From: Marinobacterium sp. xm-d-530
GTDB lineage: Bacteria; Pseudomonadota; Gammaproteobacteria; Pseudomonadales; Balneatricaceae
Direction of reading: 5' to 3'
Assembly (NCBI GenBank): GCA_949499045.1
Contig: CATEEE010000152.1
Span: 1-17,232 of the forward strand
DNA length: 17,232 nucleotides
The translations under genes were made by a program, and so were the position numbers. Within the stretch, counting starts at the first letter, position 1. Each line of letters opens with the position of its first letter. Positions 1 through 7,074 of this stretch are shown piece after piece. Below the pieces are notes generated by a model, which was not told the DNA's origin, searched no databases, and saw only the letters and a list, made by a program, of their open reading frames with translations.

Positions 1-303
1 CAAGAGCTTAAAGCGATGAAAGAGACCTTCGGTAAAGAGATGCCGCCGGTTAGCTCAACTAAATCACTGGCGGGGCACTCACTGGGCGCCACAGGCGTAC
101 AGGAAGCGATCTACTGTCTTCTGATGCAAGAGAATAACTTCATCTGCGCATCAGCGAACATTGAAGAGATCGATCCAGAAGCGGAAGGCCTACCTGTTGT
201 AACAACCCGTAAAGATGGTGTTGATCTTCAGCGAGTCATGTCGAACAGCTTCGGCTTTGGTGGTACTAACTCAACGCTAGTGTTCGAGAAGTACACCGGA
301 TAA
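1..303 (+). CDS. fabB: Beta-ketoacyl-ACP synthase I (FabB), C-terminal part, 5' truncated by window edge
   Basis: This is the last 100 codons of a condensing enzyme that elongates acyl-ACP with malonyl-ACP in type II fatty acid synthesis in the cytoplasm. The frame is open from base 1, so the gene starts outside the window. Visible motifs are STKSLAGHSLGATG, carrying the conserved Lys and the second catalytic His of KAS I/II enzymes, and the C-terminal SNSFGFGGTNSTLVF glycine-rich motif. The stretch resembles E. coli FabB (for example AGHSLGATGVQEAIY) more than FabF, so I call FabB. It is followed by a clear intrinsic terminator and converges with paaJ. It is a housekeeping gene and not part of the phenylacetate pathway; it marks the left border of the paa cluster. 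Confidence 0.93.
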   Translation, partial: QELKAMKETFGKEMPPVSSTKSLAGHSLGATGVQEAIYCLLMQENNFICASANIEEIDPEAEGLPVVTTRKDGVDLQRVMSNSFGFGGTNSTLVFEKYTG

Positions 304-323
304 TCGCCACACTTGCCATTGAG

Positions 324-349
324 AAAGCGACCTACGGGTCGCTTTTTTT
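324..349 (+). terminator. Rho-independent terminator of fabB
   Basis: A perfect 9-bp stem (AAAGCGACC, loop TACG, GGTCGCTTT) runs into seven consecutive T on the plus strand, 20 bp after the fabB stop codon. On the minus strand the same hairpin is followed by only TTTC, so it could at best weakly terminate the convergent paaJ operon, whose stop codon lies about 37 bp away. Confidence 0.93.
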
Positions 350-385
350 GTGCCCAAAACGGAACATCAAGGGAAATTATAAGAA

Positions 386-1588
386 TTAAACCCGTTCAAT
401 AACTGCTGCAATGCCCTGCCCGACGCCGATACACATAGTACAAAGTGCATATTTACCACCACTACGCTCCAGCTGTGTCATTGCCGTTGTCACTAGACGT
501 GCACCACTCATACCCAGAGGATGACCTAGGGCAATGGCTCCACCCTGAGGGTTAAGTCGCGAATCATCTGGATCTATATTGAGCCCTTTTAAAACACCCA
601 AGGCCTGTGAGGCAAACGCCTCATTTAACTCAATGATATCCATTTGGTCAAAGGTAAGACCGGATAGTTTCAACACTTTTTTGACAGCTTCAATAGGACC
701 CACGCCCATGATTCGTGGATCAATACCTGCAGTTGCCATAGCGACCACTCTCGCTCTAGGTGTTAACCCGTTAGCAGCAACACCAGACTCACTTGCCAAA
801 AGCAGAGCACATGCACCATCGTTAATGCCCGATGCATTGCCTGCAGTCACAGAGCCATCACCGCCATTGACTGTTCTTAACTGAGCCAATTTTTCAAGCG
901 TTGATTCACGGGGGTGCTCATCGACATCAAAATAGCTAACATTGCCGCGACGATCTTTAATCTCTATAGGAACGATCTCATCAGCAAACAGTCCAGCTTT
1001 TTGAGCTGCCGCAGTTTTGGCCTGGCTATTGAAGGCAAACAGATCTTGTTCTTCACGGCTGATACCATATTCAGCAGCTACGTTGTCTGCCGTTTGTGGC
1101 ATGGTATCAGCACCGTACATAGCTTTAAGTGCCTGATTGGTGAAGCGCCAGCCCATTGTGGTGTCTTCTAGGATTTGCGCTCGACCATAAGCCGATTCTG
1201 CTTTGCCCATTACAAAGGGAGCGCGTGTCATCGATTCAACACCACCAGCAAGTGCAACATTAAGTTCACCTGCTTTAATACCTCGTGCCATGGTACCAAT
1301 CGCATCTAAACCAGAGCCACAAAGGCGATTGATGGTTGAGGCTGGTACCGAAGTGGGTAGGCCTGAAAGTAATACTGACATGCGCGCAACATTTCGATTG
1401 TCTTCGCCCGCCTGATTAGCACACCCCATAAGAACATCATCGATCGATGCAGCATCTAGAGAGGGAACCTCAGCTAGGGTCGCTCTAATAACCTGGGCTA
1501 ATAGATCGTCAGGACGCACCGTTGCCAATGAACCCGCGTAACGACCAATCGCAGAGCGCTTTGCTGCACAAATATAAGCTTCAGCCAT
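386..1588 (-). CDS. paaJ: 3-oxoadipyl-CoA / 3-oxo-5,6-dehydrosuberyl-CoA thiolase PaaJ
   Basis: This is a 400-residue thiolase of the PaaJ/PcaF subgroup. It acts twice in phenylacetate degradation: it cleaves 3-oxo-5,6-dehydrosuberyl-CoA to a dehydroadipyl-CoA plus acetyl-CoA, and later 3-oxoadipyl-CoA to succinyl-CoA plus acetyl-CoA. All thiolase catalytic residues are visible: nucleophile Cys90 in NRLCGSG, His356 in GGAIALGHPLG, and Cys386 in CTMCIGVGQG. The length is typical. It is the last gene of the minus-strand operon, 14 bp after paaH, with a GAGG ribosome binding site about 8 nt before the ATG. Sequence alone does not separate PaaJ from PcaF (protocatechuate pathway); the paa context decides. 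No terminator of its own is evident between it and fabB. Confidence 0.93.
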   Translation of the reverse strand: MAEAYICAAKRSAIGRYAGSLATVRPDDLLAQVIRATLAEVPSLDAASIDDVLMGCANQAGEDNRNVARMSVLLSGLPTSVPASTINRLCGSGLDAIGTMARGIKAGELNVALAGGVESMTRAPFVMGKAESAYGRAQILEDTTMGWRFTNQALKAMYGADTMPQTADNVAAEYGISREEQDLFAFNSQAKTAAAQKAGLFADEIVPIEIKDRRGNVSYFDVDEHPRESTLEKLAQLRTVNGGDGSVTAGNASGINDGACALLLASESGVAANGLTPRARVVAMATAGIDPRIMGVGPIEAVKKVLKLSGLTFDQMDIIELNEAFASQALGVLKGLNIDPDDSRLNPQGGAIALGHPLGMSGARLVTTAMTQLERSGGKYALCTMCIGVGQGIAAVIERV

Positions 1589-1602
1589 TTTTATATCCTC
1601 GT

Positions 1603-3159
1603 TTAGTCAATCTGATGAAAAGGTGCATTAATAAATGCGCGCTGAAGTAACGCCGGTGAAACCCTGTAACGGTCATCGCCATAAAACAGGTTGATGTTAT
1701 CCAGCACGTCGGCAACAAAACTGGTCCCCAGTTTGTCAGCCCAGGCTAGCAACCCTGTCGGGTAGTTCACGCCCGCTTGCATAGCGGCATCTATACCGGC
1801 TACATCCGCAATTCCCAGATGAAGCGCATCAGAAGCTTCGTTGATCAGCATTGCTACAGTTCGCATGACAACTAGACCCGGCAAGTCTTTAACAACTCGT
1901 GTTTTGACGCCTAGAAAATCGAACATAGCATAGACTTCTGTCCAAACCTCTTCAGGCATTTCTGGAGGAGTTGATAGTGCGAGAGATTCAAAAGTCGTGT
2001 AGTCAATCGCTAAATCCATTTGAATCAGGTTACGATTATCTTCAGCCAATGAACGTTCCAAAGTGGTGCGACCATCGGTCAAAACCAGCGTTGCTCCGTT
2101 AGCAAAGACGATTTCTCCCACGCCACCTTCAGTCTCTTGAGGGATCTCAATACCACGTGCTTTGATTCGATCTATAAGCGACTTAATCGCTGGTGAGACA
2201 ACCGCACTGCTGATGTTAAAGAGCCCACCAAAACGGATGTCATCCCACTCAAGATTTGGTACTGACTGCTTACCATCAGGGTACTGATAAAAACCACGAC
2301 CACTCTTACGCCCCAACCAACCGGCATCAACCAACTCTTTTTGCATCAGTGATGGCTTAAAGCGGGGATCAAAATAGTAGGACTCAAATACCGAGTTAGT
2401 GACGGCGTAGTTAACGTCTTGACCAATAAGGTCGGTCAATTCAAAAGGTCCCATGCGGAATCCGCCGGCCTCTTTCAGGAATAGATCGATTCGTTCAGGT
2501 TCTGTAGCACCCTCCTCGGCCAATCGAAGTCCCTCAGCATAGAAAGGACGTGCTACTCGGTTGACAATGAAACCAGGTGATGATTTTGCAGCAACACCAA
2601 CTTTGCCCCACCGCTTCGACAGCTCAAGCAACGTCTCAATTACTTTTGAATCGGTTGCCAAACCATGGATGACTTCAACCAGTTTCATAATAGGTGCTGG
2701 GTTAAAGAAGTGCAGACCAGCTAGGCGCGCAGGATCATTCAACGCTGACCCAATAGCCGTAACAGAAATAGAGGACGTGTTGGTTGCTAAGATAGTTTGA
2801 TTTGAACAGATAGATTCAAGCTGTTGAAACAGTTGCTGCTTAATATCAAGACGCTCGACGATCGCTTCCACAACCAAATCAGCATTTTTCATCAACGAGA
2901 TATCACTAGCGTAGGTGATGCGATCGCAAATGGCTTGCGCTTGCTCATCAGTGAACTTACCGCGTGAAACCAGCTTATCCATCGACTTTTTCAAATTCGC
3001 TTTTGCCGTTTCGAGTACCGACTCATTTAAGTCGAAGAGCACCACATCTAGACCAGCTTGTGAAGCAACTTGGGCGATACCTGCACCCATTGTTCCGGCA
3101 CCAACAACACCCACCTGTTTTATTTGATCTACCGTTTTATATTGCGTGGCCATAGTCAT
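1603..3159 (-). CDS. paaH: 3-hydroxyadipyl-CoA dehydrogenase PaaH
   Basis: NAD-dependent 3-hydroxyacyl-CoA dehydrogenase that oxidises 3-hydroxyadipyl-CoA to 3-oxoadipyl-CoA. Near the N-terminus is the Rossmann signature VGVVGAGTMGAGIA, then the family motif LAGLHFFNPAPIMKLVEVI, then a first and a second C-terminal 3HCDH domain (the latter around LIQMDLAIDYTTFESLA and LPGLVVMRTVAMLINEASDAL). At 518 residues it matches the longer PaaH form found in Pseudomonas (there called PaaC) rather than the roughly 475-residue E. coli protein. I place the start at the ATG overlapping the stop of the upstream PaaG-like gene (TAATG), with AGAAGAAG just upstream. A second ATG six bases further in (MATQYKT) is nearly as good, and an upstream in-frame ATG at 3195 lies within the preceding gene and is unlikely. 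Translational coupling is implied. Confidence 0.92.
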   Translation of the reverse strand: MTMATQYKTVDQIKQVGVVGAGTMGAGIAQVASQAGLDVVLFDLNESVLETAKANLKKSMDKLVSRGKFTDEQAQAICDRITYASDISLMKNADLVVEAIVERLDIKQQLFQQLESICSNQTILATNTSSISVTAIGSALNDPARLAGLHFFNPAPIMKLVEVIHGLATDSKVIETLLELSKRWGKVGVAAKSSPGFIVNRVARPFYAEGLRLAEEGATEPERIDLFLKEAGGFRMGPFELTDLIGQDVNYAVTNSVFESYYFDPRFKPSLMQKELVDAGWLGRKSGRGFYQYPDGKQSVPNLEWDDIRFGGLFNISSAVVSPAIKSLIDRIKARGIEIPQETEGGVGEIVFANGATLVLTDGRTTLERSLAEDNRNLIQMDLAIDYTTFESLALSTPPEMPEEVWTEVYAMFDFLGVKTRVVKDLPGLVVMRTVAMLINEASDALHLGIADVAGIDAAMQAGVNYPTGLLAWADKLGTSFVADVLDNINLFYGDDRYRVSPALLQRAFINAPFHQID

Positions 3160-3941
3160 TACTTCTTCTCTAAAAATTGCTGAACTTTTTCCCAAAATTC
3201 CGGATTACGACCGGCCAACTTTTGACATTGACTTTCAAGCTCCAGTTGAGATTCGAAGTCGTTATCAAAGGCGCGATAGAGGCTTCGTTTTATCAACTCC
3301 AATCCCAATCGAGGCTTACTCTTCAAGTTGGAAACAACTCTCTCAAGCTCAGCTGAAAACTGGTCCTCTTCAACGGCTTTCCAGATAAGACCGTATTCGG
3401 CTGCCTCTTCGCCCGTCACGACCTCTGCGAGCATCGAAATGGCCATCGCTTTAGCCTGACCGGCATTTCTTACAAGCGTGGCCGTGGCCCCAGCATCAGG
3501 AACCAAACCTAAGTGACTAAAAGGAAAAGTGAATTTTGCCTGTTTCTTTGCAATGACAATGTCACAAGCAAGCGCCAGTGATGCACCAGCACCAGCCGCC
3601 ACACCATTTACTGCTGCTATCACAGGGACAGGAAGGCTTCTCAACCTAGACACTAGAGGGCTGTAGGTGTTTTTTAGAGAGTCCCCCAAATCCGGTTTCG
3701 GCTCTCCCTCAGGAATACGGCGTTCTTCAAGGTCCTGACCAGCACAGAACCCTCGCCCTTCACCTGTCAGAATGAGACAACGCAAAGCATCAAAACGCTC
3801 TATCTCTTTGAGAGCCAATTTCAGTTCAGCATGCATGGTTTTACTGAACGCATTGAGCCGATCAGGTCGGCTCAGTTTTAACTCAACAACACCCTCAGTC
3901 TCAGAGACTTGAAGACATTCATAGTTGTTTGAAAGTGACAT
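3159..3941 (-). CDS. Divergent PaaG-like enoyl-CoA hydratase/isomerase (second PaaG paralogue)
   Basis: This is a 260-residue crotonase-fold protein most similar to PaaG, the isomerase that converts ring-1,2-epoxyphenylacetyl-CoA to oxepin-CoA and also shifts the double bond of 3,4-dehydroadipyl-CoA. It keeps the PaaG hallmarks GRGFCAGQDL and NGVAAGAGASLALACDIV and the catalytic-type Asp149 in GLVPDAG. Both Glu residues of classical hydratases are absent (Ser121 and Phe141 stand at those positions), so isomerase rather than hydratase chemistry is expected. It departs from canonical PaaG where that reads GTWLLPR (here GATATLVRNAG), and it ends at FLEKK without the usual KRxPxxxG tail. It overlaps the ALDH stop and the paaH start by TAATG junctions, with AGAGGTGAG as ribosome binding site. 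A canonical PaaG is encoded at 8156-8947, so this copy may be specialised. Confidence 0.85.
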   Translation of the reverse strand: MSLSNNYECLQVSETEGVVELKLSRPDRLNAFSKTMHAELKLALKEIERFDALRCLILTGEGRGFCAGQDLEERRIPEGEPKPDLGDSLKNTYSPLVSRLRSLPVPVIAAVNGVAAGAGASLALACDIVIAKKQAKFTFPFSHLGLVPDAGATATLVRNAGQAKAMAISMLAEVVTGEEAAEYGLIWKAVEEDQFSAELERVVSNLKSKPRLGLELIKRSLYRAFDNDFESQLELESQCQKLAGRNPEFWEKVQQFLEKK

Positions 3942-5482
3942 TACTCACCTCTTAGAGCAGTGGCACGCGCTAGGTTCGTTTGAACCGCGGTCGTTACATG
4001 ATAAAAATCCAATCCACGCAAACCACCTAACTCCTGGCCACCCCCTGCGCGACCTGGGCCACCATGGATACACATTGGCATTACACTACCGTGCCCTGAA
4101 TGACTTCGACTTACACTATCATCTACAATCAAAAGTCGGCCATGGGTTGATCCGAGTTCTAATACTGCATCCATAGCAAATTGATCATCGTTGGTGAAAA
4201 TTGAGCTCACTAGTGAACCTCCACCTCGGCGGACCAATTCAAACAGTTCTGTTTCGCTACTGTAAGGCATCAGTGTTGCAACTGGACCAAACACCTCCGT
4301 CTCGTGGACCTGACTGGCTGCTTTAGGATCCTGACACACCAACAATTTTTGAGTGACATAAAAACCTGATGCATCACCCTCCAAGGCTGCAATATCGCCT
4401 TGGAAAGCAATCTCTGTCTCATTAAGCAGAGCTCTTACGCCCTCTTCTGCTGCTTGCTGTTGCGCAGCACTGACTAGAGGCCCATAAGTCACCCCATCGA
4501 TAGCAGGGTTGCCAGGTTTTCCTTTAGCAAGTTTAGCGACCAGCGCTTCTTTGGCTGCTTCCAATTCTGAAGCGGGAACAAATATGCGACGAACAGCCGT
4601 ACATTTTTGCCCCGACTTAATCGTCATCTCTTTAGAGACTTCGTGAATAAATGACTTGAATCCGTCAGATCCTGAGGTTAGATCCGGACCAAGTATAGAT
4701 GAGTTGATACTATCGGCTTCAGCATTAAATCGAACCGATTCACTAATAACCTTTGGGTGCGATGCAAGCATAGCAGCGGTGTCCGCAGAACCTGTAAATG
4801 CCACTGCATCAGCCGAAGTAATGTGATCCATTAAGTCTCGACCGCCCCCAGCCAAGAAACTGAGTGCACCTTTGGGAAGGATGTTAGAGTTCAAAATATC
4901 TCGCGCCATTGCCCAAGCGACTGGCAAAGATACAGCGGCTGGCTTGACTACAGCTGGCACACCGGATAGAAGCGCAACACCTAGCTTCTCTAACATTCCC
5001 CATGCAGGGAAGTTAAAGGCATTAATATGTATGGCGGCCCCACGCAACGGCGTCTTAACATGGATCGCTCTGAAATGCTCGTCTTTAGTGAGTTGCTCCA
5101 ATTCACCATCTGCAATCCACTTTCGATCACCTAGTCTCTTACCCAATGAAGCGTAGTACTTTAATGTACCGATACCGCCCTCAATATCTAAGAACGTATC
5201 CAATACAGTCGCGCCATTATTTTTTGCACTAAGTTCGGCGTACTCCTCTTTGTTTTCACCCAGAACAGCTGCAATTTGTTTCAGTAGGCCCGCACGCTCT
5301 AAATAGGTCATAGCACGCAGAGCTGAACCACCTTCCGATCGAGCAAAGTTTAGGATGTCGTCGCCGCTGACTTCGTAACCTGCGATTTCACCCATTACAG
5401 AGCCATCTAATGCGCAATGTACATTTGCTGTGGTGCTATTGTTATCTTGCCATTCACCTAATAGGTAACTCATCACTCTCAT
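3941..5482 (-). CDS. Stand-alone PaaZ-type aldehyde dehydrogenase (no MaoC domain; BoxD-like)
   Basis: A 513-residue NAD(P)-dependent aldehyde dehydrogenase of the PaaZ/BoxD subgroup. Visible features are AAIHINAFNFPAWGMLEK with Asn157, the cofactor lysine Lys180 in VVKPA, the general base Glu255 in FNAEADS, and the nucleophile Cys294 in KSGQKCTAVRR, followed by HGGPGRAGGGQELGG near the C-terminus. It ends where full-length PaaZ would enter the linker to its MaoC-type hydratase. The next gene starts at once and encodes no hydratase remnant, so this is a real single-domain protein and not a frameshifted PaaZ. The start at 5482 is supported by AAGGAGT about 9 nt upstream; a second ATG lies three codons in. 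Likely substrate is a CoA-linked semialdehyde (3-oxo-5,6-dehydrosuberyl-CoA semialdehyde, or 3,4-dehydroadipyl-CoA semialdehyde as for BoxD). No boxABC genes are in view. Complete paaZ at 14542-16599 makes it a paralogue. Confidence 0.85.
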   Translation of the reverse strand: MRVMSYLLGEWQDNNSTTANVHCALDGSVMGEIAGYEVSGDDILNFARSEGGSALRAMTYLERAGLLKQIAAVLGENKEEYAELSAKNNGATVLDTFLDIEGGIGTLKYYASLGKRLGDRKWIADGELEQLTKDEHFRAIHVKTPLRGAAIHINAFNFPAWGMLEKLGVALLSGVPAVVKPAAVSLPVAWAMARDILNSNILPKGALSFLAGGGRDLMDHITSADAVAFTGSADTAAMLASHPKVISESVRFNAEADSINSSILGPDLTSGSDGFKSFIHEVSKEMTIKSGQKCTAVRRIFVPASELEAAKEALVAKLAKGKPGNPAIDGVTYGPLVSAAQQQAAEEGVRALLNETEIAFQGDIAALEGDASGFYVTQKLLVCQDPKAASQVHETEVFGPVATLMPYSSETELFELVRRGGGSLVSSIFTNDDQFAMDAVLELGSTHGRLLIVDDSVSRSHSGHGSVMPMCIHGGPGRAGGGQELGGLRGLDFYHVTTAVQTNLARATALRGE

Positions 5483-5558
5483 ATTTATTTACTCCTTGTC
5501 ACCAAATGCTGCTGTAAAACTTGAATTACCTTTTTTGGGGGGCTTATGTGTTTAGCTA

Positions 5559-6359
5559 TCACTTGCCTTGATAATTAGGTGGTCGTTTTTCCTTAAAAGC
5601 AGCGATCCCTTCTTGTTTGTCCTCAGTGTCGAGTAAACGGGTAAATGCTGCCCGCTCAACGCATAGGCCATGCTCGAGTGTTGCATCTAAAGTTGCTTTA
5701 ACCGCTCGCTTGATCTCTAGAACAGCTAGAGGAGCTTTATGTGCAATTTTATCCGCCAGTATCAGAGCTTTTTCTACGGTTAACTCAGGCTCACACACTT
5801 CTGTAATCAACCCACATGAGAGAGCAACGCTGGCATCAATAAATTCACCAGTTAAGCACCAGCGCATAGTTCTGCCCTTACCTACAAGAGAAGCGAGACG
5901 CTGAGTGCCACCAGCACCAGGTAAAATAGCTAAGTTGATCTCTGGCTGACCAAATTGAGCGTTACTACCAGCAACCAAGAAGTCGCAAAGCATTGCCAGC
6001 TCATTGCCGCCACCCAAACAAAAACCATTAACGGCTCCAATTAGCGGCTTTTGTAAATTCCGAATGGCTAACCAATGATCATTACGAGGATCAGTTGCAA
6101 CATCGGCACCTGTCTTACGCCGTAACTCATCAATATCTGCACCAGCAGCAAATGCTCTTTCGTTTCCGGTTATAACCATAACCGAGACACTTTCATCAAA
6201 ATCTGCTTCTAACAAACAATTTGAAATTTGTCCCAACATATCTGTTGATAATGCGTTCAATTCCCTAGGTCTATTCAGCTCTACGAGTAATACCTTGCCG
6301 TGAAGGGAAAGATTAAGAGATGGAAAACGATCATTTTTTAAATTTTCTAGTAAACTCAT
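5559..6359 (-). CDS. paaF: 2,3-dehydroadipyl-CoA hydratase PaaF
   Basis: A 266-residue enoyl-CoA hydratase that hydrates 2,3-dehydroadipyl-CoA to 3-hydroxyadipyl-CoA, the substrate of PaaH. Unlike the two PaaG-type proteins in the window, it retains both catalytic glutamates of classical hydratases: Glu120 in GGGNELAMLCD and Glu140 in FGQPEINLAILPGAGGTQR. The oxyanion-hole loop FAAGADIDEL and the C-terminal AFKEKRPPNYQGK are also typical. It is the first gene of the minus-strand lower-pathway operon, divergent from paaY across 82 bp. A GGGCAGG element lies just before the ATG. A 76-bp gap separates it from the next gene, the widest within this operon, so an internal promoter there is possible though I see no convincing one. 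Confidence 0.93.
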   Translation of the reverse strand: MSLLENLKNDRFPSLNLSLHGKVLLVELNRPRELNALSTDMLGQISNCLLEADFDESVSVMVITGNERAFAAGADIDELRRKTGADVATDPRNDHWLAIRNLQKPLIGAVNGFCLGGGNELAMLCDFLVAGSNAQFGQPEINLAILPGAGGTQRLASLVGKGRTMRWCLTGEFIDASVALSCGLITEVCEPELTVEKALILADKIAHKAPLAVLEIKRAVKATLDATLEHGLCVERAAFTRLLDTEDKQEGIAAFKEKRPPNYQGK

Positions 6360-6441
6360 AACCTGCCCTTAAGCTATCTATCAAAAAATTCAATCACTAA
6401 ATATATCAAACAATTACTATTAACAATTTTGGAAGCTAAAT
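6360..6441. promoter_or_regulatory. Divergent paaF / paaY intergenic region with an 11/12 direct repeat
   Basis: Only 82 bp, strongly AT-rich, separate the paaF and paaY start codons, so both promoters must lie here or inside the genes. It contains a direct repeat, TATCAAAAAATT at 6379-6390 and TATCAAACAATT at 6404-6415, with a 25-bp period. The GATACA half-sites seen upstream of paaG and paaA are not evident. The paaY ribosome binding site is GGAAG, 7 nt before its ATG. I cannot assign -35/-10 boxes with confidence. Confidence 0.5.
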
Positions 6442-7050
6442 ATGCCAATATATCAATTAGCCGGCGTAACACCCGTTATTCACCCAACAGCCTATGTGCA
6501 CCCAACTGCGGTGATCATTGGAGATGTCCACATCGGAGAAGAGTGCTATATAGGCCCCTTGGCTAGTTTGAGAGGCGATTTTGGTGCTATCAAATTGGGC
6601 AAAGGAGTTAACATCCAAGATTGTGTTGTGGTGCATAGTTTCAAGGACATAACAGTAATTGTTGAAGATTTTGGTCATATTGGACACGGAGCCATTCTTC
6701 ATGGTTGTACTATCCGTAAAGGTGTTTTAGTTGGTATGAGCGCTACCGTCATGGACAAAGCTGAGATTGGTGCTAGAAGTTTTATTGGTGCCCACAGTTT
6801 TGTTAAGACTGGGGACTCTTTTCCAGAAGGTACTATGATTTTGGGAACGCCTGCAAAAGCGGTTCGCGAGTTAACCGATGAGGAAACAGCCTGGAAACAC
6901 AAAGGCACAGAGGCGTACATTGCACTGGCTAAAGAATCTATTAATTCCTGTATTGAAGTAGAGCCACTAAAAGAAGCTGAACCAAACCGAAAAAAAATTA
7001 ACATTGGTGAAACAGTCCTACCAAAGCAAGACACCCTGAAACCACAGTAA
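6442..7050 (+). CDS. paaY: PaaY, hexapeptide-repeat (gamma-carbonic-anhydrase-like) acyl-CoA thioesterase
   Basis: A 202-residue left-handed beta-helix protein of the gamma-carbonic anhydrase/CaiE family. PaaY proteins are described as thioesterases that release CoA from cyclic dead-end products arising when the PaaZ ring-cleavage aldehyde is not oxidised. Hexapeptide repeats occupy roughly residues 14-140 (HPTAYVHPTAVIIGDVHIGEECYIGP and onward), and the probable metal-binding histidines are His65 (VVVHSF), His82 and His87 (HIGHGAILHGC). A charged tail of about 50 residues follows the helix. It diverges from paaF and converges with paaX. As in E. coli, paaY sits beside paaX, but here the two are on opposite strands instead of in one operon. 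No clear terminator follows it. Confidence 0.93.
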   Translation: MPIYQLAGVTPVIHPTAYVHPTAVIIGDVHIGEECYIGPLASLRGDFGAIKLGKGVNIQDCVVVHSFKDITVIVEDFGHIGHGAILHGCTIRKGVLVGMSATVMDKAEIGARSFIGAHSFVKTGDSFPEGTMILGTPAKAVRELTDEETAWKHKGTEAYIALAKESINSCIEVEPLKEAEPNRKKINIGETVLPKQDTLKPQ

Positions 7051-7074
7051 TATATTTATCCATTTAATAACCCC

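Noticed and set aside
324..349. Use of the fabB hairpin as a strong bidirectional terminator for the paaJ operon
   Set aside because: On the minus strand the stem is followed by only TTTC, so efficient intrinsic termination in that direction is doubtful.
386..1588. Naming the thiolase PcaF (beta-ketoadipate pathway)
   Set aside because: The enzyme families overlap in sequence, but no other pca genes are in the window and the gene is co-transcribed with paaF and paaH.
1603..3195. Upstream ATG of paaH at 3195, giving 530 residues
   Set aside because: The extra 12 residues lie inside the preceding coding region in another frame and resemble no PaaH N-terminus. The ATG at 3159 forms a TAATG junction with AGAAGAAG upstream.
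4872..5156. Open frames on the strand opposite the large genes (for example 4872-5156 plus, 11660-12091 minus, 914-1171 plus)
   Set aside because: They lie fully inside well-supported genes, have no recognisable domains and compositionally follow the real frame on the other strand.
3941..5482. Possibility that the short ALDH is a frameshifted or truncated paaZ whose MaoC domain has decayed
   Set aside because: The PaaG-like gene begins at the ALDH stop codon with a one-base overlap and a ribosome binding site, and no MaoC motif (SGDHFYxH) is found in any frame downstream. The ALDH reading frame and active site are intact.
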